Positions 17,073-26,448 are shown, numbered from the stretch's first letter. The stretch: 64,000 nucleotides of DNA from Paenibacillus camerounensis (GCF_000723885.1 NZ_CCDG010000078.1:62001-126000); one strand, 5' to 3'. The notes: generated by a model not told the origin, from the letters alone. Program-made: numbers and translations.

Positions 17073-18407
17073 TTATCTGGATGCCGGCAGGCTGGGAGTC
17101 TTGGGCTCGAATTGGCTCCATGGAATAAGGTTCTCCATGACAATAGCCAGTATCACGCCAACGACCAGACCGTTGGAGGCGACCGGAGTCAGCAGCGGAG
17201 GGAAGTCGGCAAAGGCAGCTGCGGGAATATTCATAATTCCGATTCCGGTCAATACCGGCAGGGCGACCCGGTAGATTGTTTTGGAATTTAGTGCGGTCCG
17301 GCCCAGGGTGTTCAGCGCCGTGCCGAACATCTGCAGGTAAGCGACAAACAGCACTGCGCTGCCGACAGACATTGGAAGCAGCGCCAGCCAGCTGCTCAAG
17401 CCCGGAATGATGCCGACCAGCATAAGCAGGGCTGCCCCGATGATCAGAGCTGACCGGCGCAGCACTCTCGTATTCTCCAGAAATCCGATAGAGGAGGCGA
17501 ATGTGCCGAACGGAATCAGACCGAAGCAGGCACCGGCAACCGAAAACAGATTAGTGAACAGCAGCGAGCGGACATACTGCTTCTCAGTAGCCTGCTGCTG
17601 GTACAGCTTATCTGCGGCCAGCAGGCTGGTTAATGTATTGGTCATGTTAACAAGCCCGGCAAGCAGGCCGACAATGACGATGCCAGGCTCAAAGGACGGC
17701 TTGCCCCAGGGCAGCCATTGCCAGACAGCCGCCGTACTTACTGCTTCGGCACTTCCAGTGCTCCCTGGGCTGCCGAAACAGATGACGTAGGCAATCCAGC
17801 CGGCTATGATGCCAAGCAGCAGGGAGAATTGGCTGAGCTTGCCTTTGGCCTTCAAATGGATGAAGGATACGAACAGAATGATGACGAGCGACAGTCCGGC
17901 GAGCTGTAAGTCCCATTTGCCGCCGGTGCTGTAGCCGATCATACCTTTAAAAAAGGTATTGGCCAGCTGAAAGGTGAGCAGCAGCAGATAGATACCCATC
18001 ACGACCGGGTTGAACAGCCGCTGCAGCAGTTTAAGAAAGCCCAGTAGTGCAAGCAGACTTCCGGTTATGCCGGCCAGCAGAAAACCGCCGGTCAGGCTCG
18101 CTGCCACGGATGCAGGATTCATGCCCATTGCCGGAGCAGAAGAGATAATTCCCAGCACCAGCCCCCACCAAATGCCAGCCGGACCATCCATCAGGGCATA
18201 GCGGTGTCCCCATAAGGCTTGGACCATACATAGCAGGCCGGTCAGAATAAAGGAACGCTGCATAGAAGCGGTAATGTCGCCTGCAGTCATTCCCAGCGCA
18301 TGGCCCACTGACAGAGGGACCAGCACGGTATTGGTAAACAAAAAGAAAAGCCATTGCACGCCTGCGGGCAATAAGCTCAGGTGGTCTTTGAACTTGTTCC
18401 ATTGCAT
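17073..18407 (-). CDS. NCS2-family nucleobase permease
   Basis: A 444-residue protein with about 12 to 14 hydrophobic helices of the xanthine/uracil permease (NCS2) superfamily. It begins PAGVQWLFFLFTNTVLVPLS and has the NMTNTLTSLLAADKL region in the position of the substrate loop, and GACFGLIPFGTFASSIGF, matching YwdJ-like members. The transported base cannot be decided. It is divergent from a LysR gene at 18538, suggesting that regulator controls it. The SD on its strand is weak (GGTAAAG). Confidence 0.5.
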   Translation of the reverse strand: MQWNKFKDHLSLLPAGVQWLFFLFTNTVLVPLSVGHALGMTAGDITASMQRSFILTGLLCMVQALWGHRYALMDGPAGIWWGLVLGIISSAPAMGMNPASVAASLTGGFLLAGITGSLLALLGFLKLLQRLFNPVVMGIYLLLLTFQLANTFFKGMIGYSTGGKWDLQLAGLSLVIILFVSFIHLKAKGKLSQFSLLLGIIAGWIAYVICFGSPGSTGSAEAVSTAAVWQWLPWGKPSFEPGIVIVGLLAGLVNMTNTLTSLLAADKLYQQQATEKQYVRSLLFTNLFSVAGACFGLIPFGTFASSIGFLENTRVLRRSALIIGAALLMLVGIIPGLSSWLALLPMSVGSAVLFVAYLQMFGTALNTLGRTALNSKTIYRVALPVLTGIGIMNIPAAAFADFPPLLTPVASNGLVVGVILAIVMENLIPWSQFEPKTPSLPASR

Positions 18408-18489
18408 GATCTTTACCAGCTTTCTGCGTAAGTTTACATAAGCATGGTATCATGGAGTGAGCTATATGAATAATATTATAAAAATAGAA

Positions 18490-18514
18490 AAAGTATATGA
18501 TAATCATATACTTT
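18490..18514. promoter_or_regulatory. 25-bp perfect palindrome, candidate LysR operator
   Basis: Two 12-base arms, AAAGTATATGAT (18490-18501) and ATCATATACTTT (18503-18514), flank one central A. It sits 23 bases before the LysR start and between two divergent genes. It includes the T-N11-A layout used by LysR proteins. Autoregulation and control of the permease are inferred. Confidence 0.5.
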
Positions 18515-18537
18515 CGTTTTATTAAGGAGCTGAGTCT

Positions 18538-19455
18538 ATGGATATCAGGCAGCTGCGGTATTTCATAACCCTTGCGGAGGAACGTCAGGTAACCTCTGCG
18601 GCGCTGAAGCTGCACATGTCCCAGCCTCCGCTGAGCCAGCAGCTGAAGCTGATGGAGACGGAGCTTGGTGTGCAGCTGTTTCACCGGAACGGCCGTCAGC
18701 TGGAGCTGACGGCTTCCGGGAGAACGCTATATGAGCATGCCCTGACGATTACCCGTCTGATGGATGAAGCGAAGGCAGAAACGCGTGAGAGCGGACAGGG
18801 TATCCGCGGCAGGCTGGCAATCGGGGTGAATACCTTGTCCGATTCCCGTCTGCCCGGCGCGCTCAGCCGGTTCCGCAATAAGTTCCCGAAGGTAACGTTC
18901 AAAATCCAGCAAAATGAAACCAATACACTGATACAGCTGGTCCGTGATAAGCTGCTTGATCTGGCAATTGTCCGTCTGCCAATTGATCTGGAGGATTTTG
19001 ACTGCCTGATGCTTGGGGATGAACCGCTATATTTCGTTACTGGTAATACAGTCGCGGATACGATGACCTTGCCGGAGGAAAGCGTATCTTACGAGGACAT
19101 TACCGGATACCCGCTGCTCCTTCCGAGTACTGAAGGATTAGGCCTGTATAACCTGATCCTGGAGCATTTCCGCTCCCGGGGACTGTCCCCGCGCATTATT
19201 GGAGAATGCTCTGACATCGGAATGCTTATCGGGCTGGTAGCTTCCGGGTTCGGTGCTTCCATTTTGCCGGAGACCTCACTAAGCAGACATGCCAGCCGGA
19301 GCATCCGCTATTACCGGATTGATGACCCGCATGCGGTATCCAGCTCTGCTGTTATCTGGCTGAAACGGCCGTTCCTGAGCAAGGCAGCTGTCAACTTTAT
19401 CGGGACCCTGCGCGCAGGCGCTGCCGGTTCAGAAGGATCAGCAGAAATGCAATAG
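18538..19455 (+). CDS. LysR-family transcriptional regulator
   Basis: A 305-residue regulator. The winged helix-turn-helix is at residues 1-60 (MDIRQLRYFITLAEERQVTSAA, given in part, and MSQPPLSQQLKLMETELG), followed by the usual effector-binding fold with GRLAIGVNTLSDSRLPG. AAGGAG at 18523-18528 serves ATG 18538. It is divergent from the NCS2 permease and probably senses a compound linked with it. Its last 59 bases overlap the convergent MFS gene. Confidence 0.5.
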   Translation: MDIRQLRYFITLAEERQVTSAALKLHMSQPPLSQQLKLMETELGVQLFHRNGRQLELTASGRTLYEHALTITRLMDEAKAETRESGQGIRGRLAIGVNTLSDSRLPGALSRFRNKFPKVTFKIQQNETNTLIQLVRDKLLDLAIVRLPIDLEDFDCLMLGDEPLYFVTGNTVADTMTLPEESVSYEDITGYPLLLPSTEGLGLYNLILEHFRSRGLSPRIIGECSDIGMLIGLVASGFGASILPETSLSRHASRSIRYYRIDDPHAVSSSAVIWLKRPFLSKAAVNFIGTLRAGAAGSEGSAEMQ

Positions 19456-20773
19456 TTGCAAGAATAATGGCAAGGAGCCGTAAGCCGCCGGAGCTGAGCT
19501 GCCCCCCCATAACCAGGCCTGTCAGCAGGGAAGACAGGATGGTCCCGAAATACCTTGAGGTATTGAATACACCGGAGGCAACACCGATCATTTCTGGCGG
19601 TGAGCTTTGAAACAGAGCGGCCTGCAGTCCCACGCCGCTGAGCCCGCTGCTTAGGCCGAAAGCAGCCAGAGCTATACATATGCCTGCAGCCGGGGAGTCT
19701 TCATTCATCATTACCAGCCATAGAGAACCGAACGTCATCAGGGAAGCAGACAGCATTAGAGCTGGTCCCGGCCCTGAGCGGTCTACCCAGCGTCCGGCAA
19801 CCGGGGCAGCCAGGAGTGAGCATAAGCCGAGGCTTAGCATAAAAAGGCCTGTCTGGATGACACTGACTCCCCTTACCGTCTGCAGATAAGAGGGAACTCC
19901 GAAGAACAGCGCATAGAACAGTACATTAACCAGCATGTACTCTATATTGACCCGGGTCATTGCGGGATAACGGGCAAAGGTGCGCAGGGGAATGAAGGGG
20001 GAAGCCGATTTCAGCTCATTCCATACAAAAACGGTAAGCAACCCCAGTCCGCCTATTACCGCAAGGATCTGCCATAATGCTGCGGTTCCGAAAGATTCAA
20101 AGGACAGTACACCGAGGAGCAGGGATGTCAGCCCGGCTGCAAAAAGGAGGATTCCCTTAACGTCCATGATTTCCAGCCATTTAGTAAACGGCAGGTCTTT
20201 AAGCAATGAAGCCTCCGGATGATCCTCAGGAATACTCCGCCAGGCCAATACAAAGCCGGCAGCTGTAAAAGGAAGGTTGACCCAAAAAACAGCTTCCCAA
20301 TCCCACAAGGCTATAATAACGCCCCCGACAAAAGGTCCGACTGCCGCAGCGCCTGACAAAAAGACGGACAGCACAGACAAGGCAGCAGCCTGATTCTCCT
20401 TAATATGTATCCGCACAATAGCCATTCCGACTGCAACCATCATACTTGTCCCGACGGACTGGATAATACGGAAAACAATCAGCCAGCCAAATCCCGGCGA
20501 GAAGGGGGCCAGCATGGAGGCTGCAAATGCAACAACAAGCCCCGCGAGGAAAATGCGGCGGCGGCCAAACAGGTCGCTGGCTTTGCCCATAACCGGCTGG
20601 GCGATACTGCTGGCAATGTAAAAGGCAAACACTACCCAGGATACAGAAGTATAATCAAGCTGATAGACCTCCTGCAGTCTGGTTAATGCAATTGAGATCA
20701 TAGAAGAATTCAGCGGATTCAGCAGGACTCCCAGTCCAATTGCAATCAGTAACCACCTGCTGTTAACCTTCAT
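19397..20773 (-). CDS. MFS drug-efflux transporter (DHA family)
   Basis: A 458-residue protein with about 14 hydrophobic segments. Motif A is GKASDLFGRRRIFLAG near residue 60, and motif C-like GAAAVGPFVGGVII follows, typical of H+-driven drug exporters. ATG at 20773 has AGGAGGAC upstream on its strand. The 3' end overlaps the convergent LysR gene by 59 bases. A second LysR gene starts divergently at 20886 and is the likely regulator. The substrate is not known. Confidence 0.5.
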   Translation of the reverse strand: MKVNSRWLLIAIGLGVLLNPLNSSMISIALTRLQEVYQLDYTSVSWVVFAFYIASSIAQPVMGKASDLFGRRRIFLAGLVVAFAASMLAPFSPGFGWLIVFRIIQSVGTSMMVAVGMAIVRIHIKENQAAALSVLSVFLSGAAAVGPFVGGVIIALWDWEAVFWVNLPFTAAGFVLAWRSIPEDHPEASLLKDLPFTKWLEIMDVKGILLFAAGLTSLLLGVLSFESFGTAALWQILAVIGGLGLLTVFVWNELKSASPFIPLRTFARYPAMTRVNIEYMLVNVLFYALFFGVPSYLQTVRGVSVIQTGLFMLSLGLCSLLAAPVAGRWVDRSGPGPALMLSASLMTFGSLWLVMMNEDSPAAGICIALAAFGLSSGLSGVGLQAALFQSSPPEMIGVASGVFNTSRYFGTILSSLLTGLVMGGQLSSGGLRLLAIILATIAFLLILLNRQRLRAGSR

Positions 20774-20812
20774 ATTAAAGTCCTCCTCTTAATTAATGTA
20801 TAGTCATCGTAT

Positions 20813-20858
20813 CTGAAATCCAATATTTACTCCAATGCATTTTGTGTTATGATTTCAG
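20813..20858. promoter_or_regulatory. Dyad in MFS/LysR divergent promoter region
   Basis: Arms CTGAAATC (20813-20820) and GATTTCAG (20851-20858), 30 bases apart, lie between the divergent starts of the MFS gene and the LysR gene. A regulator site is possible; this is inference from position only. Confidence 0.5.
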
Positions 20859-20885
20859 TGACTGAAAGGAATGAAGGGAGGCGCT

Positions 20886-21761
20886 ATGGAGCTTCTACAA
20901 CTGCAATATTTTGTAACGGTAGCCCGGTTAGAGCATGTTACTGAGGCTGCGCAGAGCCTGCATGTTACGCAATCCTCGCTGAGCAGAACCATTGCCCGGC
21001 TGGAGGAGGACCTTGGTGTTCCGCTTTTTGACCGGAACGGCAGGCGGTTGAAGCTGAATGAATATGGCAGCAGATTTTTACAGCGTGCGGAGCGTGCTTT
21101 ATTTGAACTAAACCAGGGCAGGCAGGAGCTGCAATCCCTTGCAAGCCTCGAACCGGATACGCTGGAGCTCGCTGTGACCGCGGCGAGTACGCTCCCTAAT
21201 ATTCTTCGGGTCTTTCGTCAAAAGCGCCCGGACATTCGTTTTCATGTCCAGATGCTGACAACCCGGGAGATGACCGACTGCCTGCAGAGGGGCGAAGTGG
21301 ATTTCTGCCTGTCTTCACCAGCCTTTGAAGCGGAGGAGATTGAGACACGGATTGTATATATTGACCCGCTTCTGGTTGCAGTACCGAAGGGGCACCGGCT
21401 GGCAGAGCGGTCTGTCATCGGCTTGGCGGAACTGAAGGATGAACCTTTTGTCGGCGTCAAAAAAGGTTACGGAACCCGGGATCTGGCTGATTCCGTATGC
21501 GGCGCAGAGGGATTTACACCGCATTATGTGTATGAAGGAGATGAGCCGTCGAGGCTGATTCAGCTGGTGGAAGCGGAAATCGGCATTGCGTTTATTCCCG
21601 GAACGGCACAGGATGTACGCGGAGCGGTTAGCTATCTTCAGGTAGATAACGGCAGTCTCGTGAGAGAAATCGCTCTCCTGTGGAATAAAGGAAGATATCT
21701 TTCGCCGGCAGCCTGCGATTTTCGTGAAGTTGTAACCGGTTATTTTGCCGGATTGCAGTAG
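20886..21761 (+). CDS. LysR-family transcriptional regulator
   Basis: A 291-residue regulator with an N-terminal helix-turn-helix (LQYFVTVARLEHVTEAAQS and VTQSSLSRTIARLEEDLG) and a typical effector domain. ATG 20886 is preferred over 20871 because GAAGGGAGG at 20873-20881 lies right before it. It is divergent from the MFS exporter at 19397-20773 and likely controls it. The closest known types are small-molecule responsive regulators of efflux genes, but the ligand cannot be read. Confidence 0.5.
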   Translation: MELLQLQYFVTVARLEHVTEAAQSLHVTQSSLSRTIARLEEDLGVPLFDRNGRRLKLNEYGSRFLQRAERALFELNQGRQELQSLASLEPDTLELAVTAASTLPNILRVFRQKRPDIRFHVQMLTTREMTDCLQRGEVDFCLSSPAFEAEEIETRIVYIDPLLVAVPKGHRLAERSVIGLAELKDEPFVGVKKGYGTRDLADSVCGAEGFTPHYVYEGDEPSRLIQLVEAEIGIAFIPGTAQDVRGAVSYLQVDNGSLVREIALLWNKGRYLSPAACDFREVVTGYFAGLQ

Positions 21762-21812
21762 GCGTATAATCTTGAGAGATTTATTATTAATATTTAGCAG
21801 GTGGTGCAGACA

Positions 21813-22358
21813 GTGGACAAGACAGTGGATCAGCAAATATATGTCCGTTTCCCCGAGAAAGCCGATGCTGCGGCTCTAACGGATATTTACAGGCGTAACC
21901 GGGCATTTTTCGAGAAATATTCTCCCAGCGCCATTGATGAATTTTATACTGAGGAGTATCAGCTTCAGCTTATTGTGAACAGCAAGTCAGACCGTGAGAC
22001 AGACCGGAGGTATGACTTCGTAATTTGCCGGCGGGAGGATGGCAGAGTGATCGGCAGTGTCGGCCTGTCTTTTGTAATGAGAGGCGCTTTACAGAGCTGC
22101 ATGATCGGCTATAGCCTGGATCAGGATTACAACGGCAGGGGGTATATGACCGAGGCAGTGAACATTGTTGTGCAATACGCCTTTGAGGAGTTGAAATTTC
22201 ACCGGATTACGGGGGAGGCTTCCCCTAAGAATCCCGGTTCAATCCGTGTTCTGGAGAAAGCAGGCTTCCACAAGGAAGGCATCGCTGTCCGCAATGTCAG
22301 AATTAACGGCGTGTGGGAGGACCATCAGGTGCTGGCGATACTCAATCCTGCAGATTAG
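21813..22358 (+). CDS. GNAT acetyltransferase, RimJ/RimL type
   Basis: A 181-residue N-acetyltransferase. The acetyl-CoA site is seen in GYSLDQDYNGRGYMTEAV followed by VQYAFEELKFHRITGEASPKN (part) and VLEKAGFHKEGIA, typical of RimJ-like enzymes acting on protein N-termini or amino groups of small molecules. GTG at 21813 is the likely start (AGGTGG at 21799-21804); GTG at 21801 is possible and would add four residues. It stands alone between LysR and the UvrA-like gene. Confidence 0.5.
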   Translation: MDKTVDQQIYVRFPEKADAAALTDIYRRNRAFFEKYSPSAIDEFYTEEYQLQLIVNSKSDRETDRRYDFVICRREDGRVIGSVGLSFVMRGALQSCMIGYSLDQDYNGRGYMTEAVNIVVQYAFEELKFHRITGEASPKNPGSIRVLEKAGFHKEGIAVRNVRINGVWEDHQVLAILNPAD

Positions 22359-22440
22359 ATCAGAACCGGATTTCCTCCGGCAGTTAATGGTACAATAGCT
22401 ATGTCTGCTGTAACAAACACCAACCGGAGGGATGCTTAAT

Positions 22441-24696
22441 ATGAGCGGGTTAAATCAAGAGTATATCGTTATTTCAGGGGCAAGGGAAAATAACCTCAAA
22501 AATGTTTCGCTAAGCATCCCCAAACGGAAAATCACTATTTTTACCGGTGTCTCCGGCTCCGGCAAGTCTTCGATTGTCTTTGATACGATTGCCGCGGAAT
22601 CCTCACGGCTGCTGAATGAGAACTTCAGTATGTTCGTGCGTACCTTTCTGCCCAAATTTCCGCAGCCGGATACGGACGCGATTGAGAACCTCAGTATGGC
22701 AGTTATCGTGGATCAAAAGCGTCTGGGTGGAGGCTCCCATTCCACTATGGGGACGGTTACGGATATTTCTCCTATCCTGCGCCTGCTGTTCTCACGGGTC
22801 GGCCAGCCGCATATCGGACCGGCGAATATGTTCTCCTTCAACGATCCGCAGGGCATGTGTCCTGAATGCAGCGGGATTGGCAGAAGATTAGGAGTCGATA
22901 TGGACAAGGCGCTAGATCTGTCGAAGTCTTTGAACGATGGAGCAATACTGTTGCCGGACTATTCGGTAGGCGGCTGGGAGTTTAACATGATTGTCCAGGC
23001 CGGAGATTTTGACCTTGATAAGAAGCTGAGTGACTATACGGAAGCGGAGCTGGATCAGCTGCTCTACGCCAAGGCAAGAAAAGTAAAGATGGATTTTGCG
23101 GGTAAGGCCACCAATATTACTGTAGAGGGCGTCCTTGAAAAATTCACCGGTAAATATATCAGGCAGGATGTCAAAATGAAGTCTGAACGCACCCAAAAGA
23201 TGGTAGCCCCCTTCATTACGGAAGGAAAATGCCCGAGCTGTCATGGGGCAAGACTGAGCCAGGCGGCACTGGGCTGCAGAATCAACGGCAGCAACATTGC
23301 GGAACTGTCTGCAATGGAGGTTGGCCGTCTGAGCCGCGTTATTCAGGAGATCAGTGATCCGGCAGCAGCGCCTGCCGTCAAATCGCTGAACGAACGGCTG
23401 CAGCATCTGGTGGACATCGGGCTTGATTATCTGACGCTGGACCGAGAGACGGACACCCTGTCCGGCGGAGAATCCCAGCGGGTCAAGATGGTGAAGCATC
23501 TCAGCGGAAGTCTGGTGGATGTTACTTATATCTTTGATGAGCCGAGTGTCGGACTGCATCCCCGGGATGTTCACCGGCTGAACGAGCTGCTGCAGAAGCT
23601 GCGCGATAAAGGGAACACGGTGATTGTGGTCGAGCATGATCCCGATGTCATCAAGGTGGCGGATCATATCGTGGATGTCGGTCCGCAGGCAGGGAGCCGA
23701 GGCGGAAATATTGTGTTCGAGGGCAGCTACAGGGGACTGCTGGAGTCCGGCACTTTGACAGGTACACATCTGAAGCGCCCGCTGCAATTGAAGCAGCAAT
23801 TCCGGCAGGCAAGCGGAAAGCTGCCGGTTAAGGATGCCTCGCTGCATAATCTGCAGAATGTCTCTGTGGATATACCTGCTGGAGTGTTAACGGTGGTTAC
23901 CGGAGTTGCCGGGTCAGGTAAAAGCACATTGATTAACGATGTATTTCTAAGCCTGCATCCGGAGGCTATTGTGATTGACCAGTCATCAATCGGTGTATCC
24001 ACCCGCTCCAATCCGGCAACCTATACCGGGATCATGGATGATGTGCGCAAAGCGTTTGCTTCAGCCAATAAGGTCAGTCCCGGCTTGTTCAGCTTCAATT
24101 CCAAGGGAGCCTGCGAGAACTGCCAGGGGCTCGGTGTTGTGTACGCCGACATGGGTATTCTGGATACCGTGAAGCTGCCTTGCGAGGTATGCGGGGGCAG
24201 ACGGTTCAAAGAAGAGGTCCTTGCCTACACGCTGAACGGCCGCTCGATTGCTGAAGTGCTTGAGATGACTGTGGAGCAGGCACTGGAGTTCTTTGAACTG
24301 AAGGAGGTACGGCGGAAGCTGCAGGCGCTTAGCGATGTCGGGCTGACCTATATTACGTTAGGCCAGCCGCTCAGCACCCTCTCAGGCGGTGAATGCCAGC
24401 GTATTAAGCTGGCCAGTGAATTGCACAAGCAGGGAAGCATCTATGTGATGGACGAGCCGACGACCGGGCTGCATATGTCTGACATCGGCCATCTGCAGGA
24501 GATGCTTGACCGGCTGGTGGATGCCGGCAATACCGTGATCGTAATTGAGCACAATCTGGAGGTTATCAGCCAGGCTGACTGGATAATCGACCTGGGGCCG
24601 GACGGCGGAAGCCGGGGCGGACAGATTGTGTACGAAGGTACACCTGACCGGATTGCGGAAGCCGCAGAGTCCATTACAGGTAAGTACTTGAATTAA
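22441..24696 (+). CDS. Class II UvrA-like ABC ATPase
   Basis: A 751-residue UvrA paralog with two ABC modules. Walker A motifs are GVSGSGKSS and GVAGSGKST; signatures are LSGGESQRVK and LSGGECQRIK; Walker B motifs are YIFDEPSVGLHP and YVMDEPTTGLHM. Zinc-finger cysteine sets appear in CPECSGIG, CPSCHG, CENCQGLG and CEVCGGR. It is about 190 residues shorter than housekeeping UvrA, consistent with loss of the UvrB-binding domain, as in UvrA2 and drug-resistance proteins such as DrrC. GGAGG at 22426-22430 selects ATG 22441 over 22432. A role in protection from DNA-binding drugs is inferred. Confidence 0.5.
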   Translation: MSGLNQEYIVISGARENNLKNVSLSIPKRKITIFTGVSGSGKSSIVFDTIAAESSRLLNENFSMFVRTFLPKFPQPDTDAIENLSMAVIVDQKRLGGGSHSTMGTVTDISPILRLLFSRVGQPHIGPANMFSFNDPQGMCPECSGIGRRLGVDMDKALDLSKSLNDGAILLPDYSVGGWEFNMIVQAGDFDLDKKLSDYTEAELDQLLYAKARKVKMDFAGKATNITVEGVLEKFTGKYIRQDVKMKSERTQKMVAPFITEGKCPSCHGARLSQAALGCRINGSNIAELSAMEVGRLSRVIQEISDPAAAPAVKSLNERLQHLVDIGLDYLTLDRETDTLSGGESQRVKMVKHLSGSLVDVTYIFDEPSVGLHPRDVHRLNELLQKLRDKGNTVIVVEHDPDVIKVADHIVDVGPQAGSRGGNIVFEGSYRGLLESGTLTGTHLKRPLQLKQQFRQASGKLPVKDASLHNLQNVSVDIPAGVLTVVTGVAGSGKSTLINDVFLSLHPEAIVIDQSSIGVSTRSNPATYTGIMDDVRKAFASANKVSPGLFSFNSKGACENCQGLGVVYADMGILDTVKLPCEVCGGRRFKEEVLAYTLNGRSIAEVLEMTVEQALEFFELKEVRRKLQALSDVGLTYITLGQPLSTLSGGECQRIKLASELHKQGSIYVMDEPTTGLHMSDIGHLQEMLDRLVDAGNTVIVIEHNLEVISQADWIIDLGPDGGSRGGQIVYEGTPDRIAEAAESITGKYLN

Positions 24697-24706
24697 GATA
24701 AACTGG

Positions 24707-24759
24707 ATAGCCCGGTCTGAACCGCCTGTTCCGCTGGCGGCTCGGACCGGGCTATTTTG
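24707..24759 (+). terminator. Terminator after UvrA-like gene
   Basis: Long arms (24707-24720 and 24742-24755) with an inner CCGCC/GGCGG pair, followed by TTTTG. A mismatch is present near the base of the loop. Confidence 0.5.
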
Positions 24760-25208
24760 TGCCAGGCGGAGGCTTCTTTAGGGAATATATTGAACATCCT
24801 TAAGAAACTACCAGAAGGGCTTCTGTTCCCGCCTTAGGTAAAGCGCTGGGCAGCCGATAGATCTCCCCTCACAAAAGCTAACCTCAGTCAGTCGGTTCAC
24901 AGTCAAATCCGTTTTAAGTGTACTTTGTACAATTAAAACAGGGGAATTTAGTCATTTTAAGGAGATAACTGTATTCTGTACATCTATTTCCCTCGAAAAA
25001 GCCGGTTTCGGGCATTTTTGGCAAATATAAATGTATAGAGTGCAGTTAAAACCTGCAGCGGACCTAATTAGCCAGGTCTAATTGCAGAATATATAGTGAA
25101 AATATTCACAAATTGATCTCCAGATCATTGCAAATCCGGATGAACATGTATTATGATAATGACAGCACATAACAGAAATACATTTATAAAAGTCGGAGGA
25201 TTTGTTAT
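24760..25208. repeat. AT-rich gap with three diverged direct repeats
   Basis: No gene is seen in these 449 bases. Three related segments lie in the same direction: 24919-24940 (TGTACTTTGTACAATTAAAA), 24970-24991 (TGTATTCTGTACATCTATTT) and 25032-25053 (TGTATAGAGTGCAGTTAAAA). They share the frame TGTA-N4-GT-N-CA-N-[TC]TA. Spacing is 51 and 62 bases. The rest appears to be leader for the ROK gene, whose SD CGGAGGA is at 25195-25201. No firm promoter was assigned. Confidence 0.5.
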
Positions 25209-26336
25209 ATGGCAGCACAGCGCTTGAATAGCATGGATGTAAAAAAAATAAACCGGAACGCCATATACCGTTACCTGTATTATAATCCTTCGACCTCCAT
25301 TCAGGAAATTGCTTCGGCAGTGAACCTGAGTCTTCCGACGGTTACCCAGAATCTCAAAGAGCTGCAGGAGCGTGAGCTGATCATAGAGACAGGGTTGTTT
25401 GAATCCACCGGCGGACGGAAGGCAAAGGCCATGGCCTGCAACAGCACGGCTAAATACAGCATCGGGCTGGATGTGACCCGGAACCATGTCGGAATGGTTG
25501 CCATTGATCTGAGCGGGAGGATCGTGAGGAATGTCCGTCACCAGTATCCTTTTGCCAATACCGGAACGTACTTTCAGGGAGTGGGCAGGCTGGTGGAGGA
25601 ATTTGTGGCAGAGTGCGGCATTGAACCGGGCACAATCCTCGGTGTCGGCATTGCCCTTCCAGCCATTCTTGAGGCTGGCCGCCAGACAGTCAGCTACGCT
25701 ACGGTCATAGACTTCAAAGGCGGAAATGTCCGTCAGTTTGCAGAGTATATTCCTTACGAATGCGTTTTGAGCAACGACGCCAATGCAGCGGGCTTCGCCG
25801 AATTATGGGGAGAACAGGATCTCAATAATGTCGTCTACCTCTCGCTGAACAATAGTGTCGGCGGCTCGATCATCGTCGATAACCAGATTTATGCCGGCCA
25901 GAATCACCGCAGCGGTGAATTCGGGCATATGACAATTGTACCCGGCGGCCTTACCTGTTATTGCGGGCAGAAGGGCTGCGTCGATGCATACTGCTCGGCC
26001 CGCATCCTCTCAGACAGCACAAAGGGGAGTATCTCTGAATTTTTCCGGCTGCTGCGCGCCGCTCATGAGCCGCAGATGAAGCTCTGGGAGGAATACCTTG
26101 CCTATTTGGCTGTGGCAATCAACAATCTGCGGATGCTCTACGATTGCGATGTCATTCTGGGCGGTTATGCCGGTGCGTACATGGAAGAATACATCGATAG
26201 CCTGCAGGAACTTGTTGCGCTTAAGAACACCTTTGAAGCAGACGGCTCCTACCTGCGGGTCTGCAAATACAAGCTGGAGGCTACAGCGGTAGGCGCTGCA
26301 CTGGAGCTTGTTGCCGGGTTTATCGACAGCATCTGA
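25209..26336 (+). CDS. ROK-family transcriptional regulator (XylR/NagC type)
   Basis: A 375-residue repressor type protein. Residues 10-65 form a helix-turn-helix (IQEIASAVNLSLPTVTQNL), followed by a ROK sugar-kinase-like domain with the DxGxT-like start SIGLDVTRNHVGMVAID and the zinc motif in GEFGHMTIVPGGLTCYCGQKGC (H and three Cys, given in part). ATG at 25209 has CGGAGGA before it. It precedes a ribose-type ABC importer and a polyol dehydrogenase, so it probably controls that operon in response to a sugar or polyol. It is followed by its own terminator. Confidence 0.5.
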   Translation: MAAQRLNSMDVKKINRNAIYRYLYYNPSTSIQEIASAVNLSLPTVTQNLKELQERELIIETGLFESTGGRKAKAMACNSTAKYSIGLDVTRNHVGMVAIDLSGRIVRNVRHQYPFANTGTYFQGVGRLVEEFVAECGIEPGTILGVGIALPAILEAGRQTVSYATVIDFKGGNVRQFAEYIPYECVLSNDANAAGFAELWGEQDLNNVVYLSLNNSVGGSIIVDNQIYAGQNHRSGEFGHMTIVPGGLTCYCGQKGCVDAYCSARILSDSTKGSISEFFRLLRAAHEPQMKLWEEYLAYLAVAINNLRMLYDCDVILGGYAGAYMEEYIDSLQELVALKNTFEADGSYLRVCKYKLEATAVGAALELVAGFIDSI

Positions 26337-26383
26337 TATGAGGTAAATGAGCCATTGTCTAAAATACAGGTTGCACTGATAGA

Positions 26384-26448
26384 AGTCCTGACGATAGCGG
26401 ATGGGTGCCGGAAGAAAGGTACGGTCCGCTGCGGTTGGGGCTTTTTTG
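26384..26448 (+). terminator. Terminator after ROK regulator
   Basis: Outer arms AGTCCTGAC (26384-26392) and GTTGGGGCT (26434-26442) pair with G-U wobbles, inner arms AGCGGA and TCCGCT pair exactly, and TTTTTT follows at 26442-26447. Confidence 0.5.

Noticed and set aside
22912..23847. Long open frame (311 codons) on the minus strand
   Set aside because: It lies fully inside the UvrA-like gene on the other strand, has no SD, and its sequence is low in family likeness; it mirrors codon bias of the real gene.
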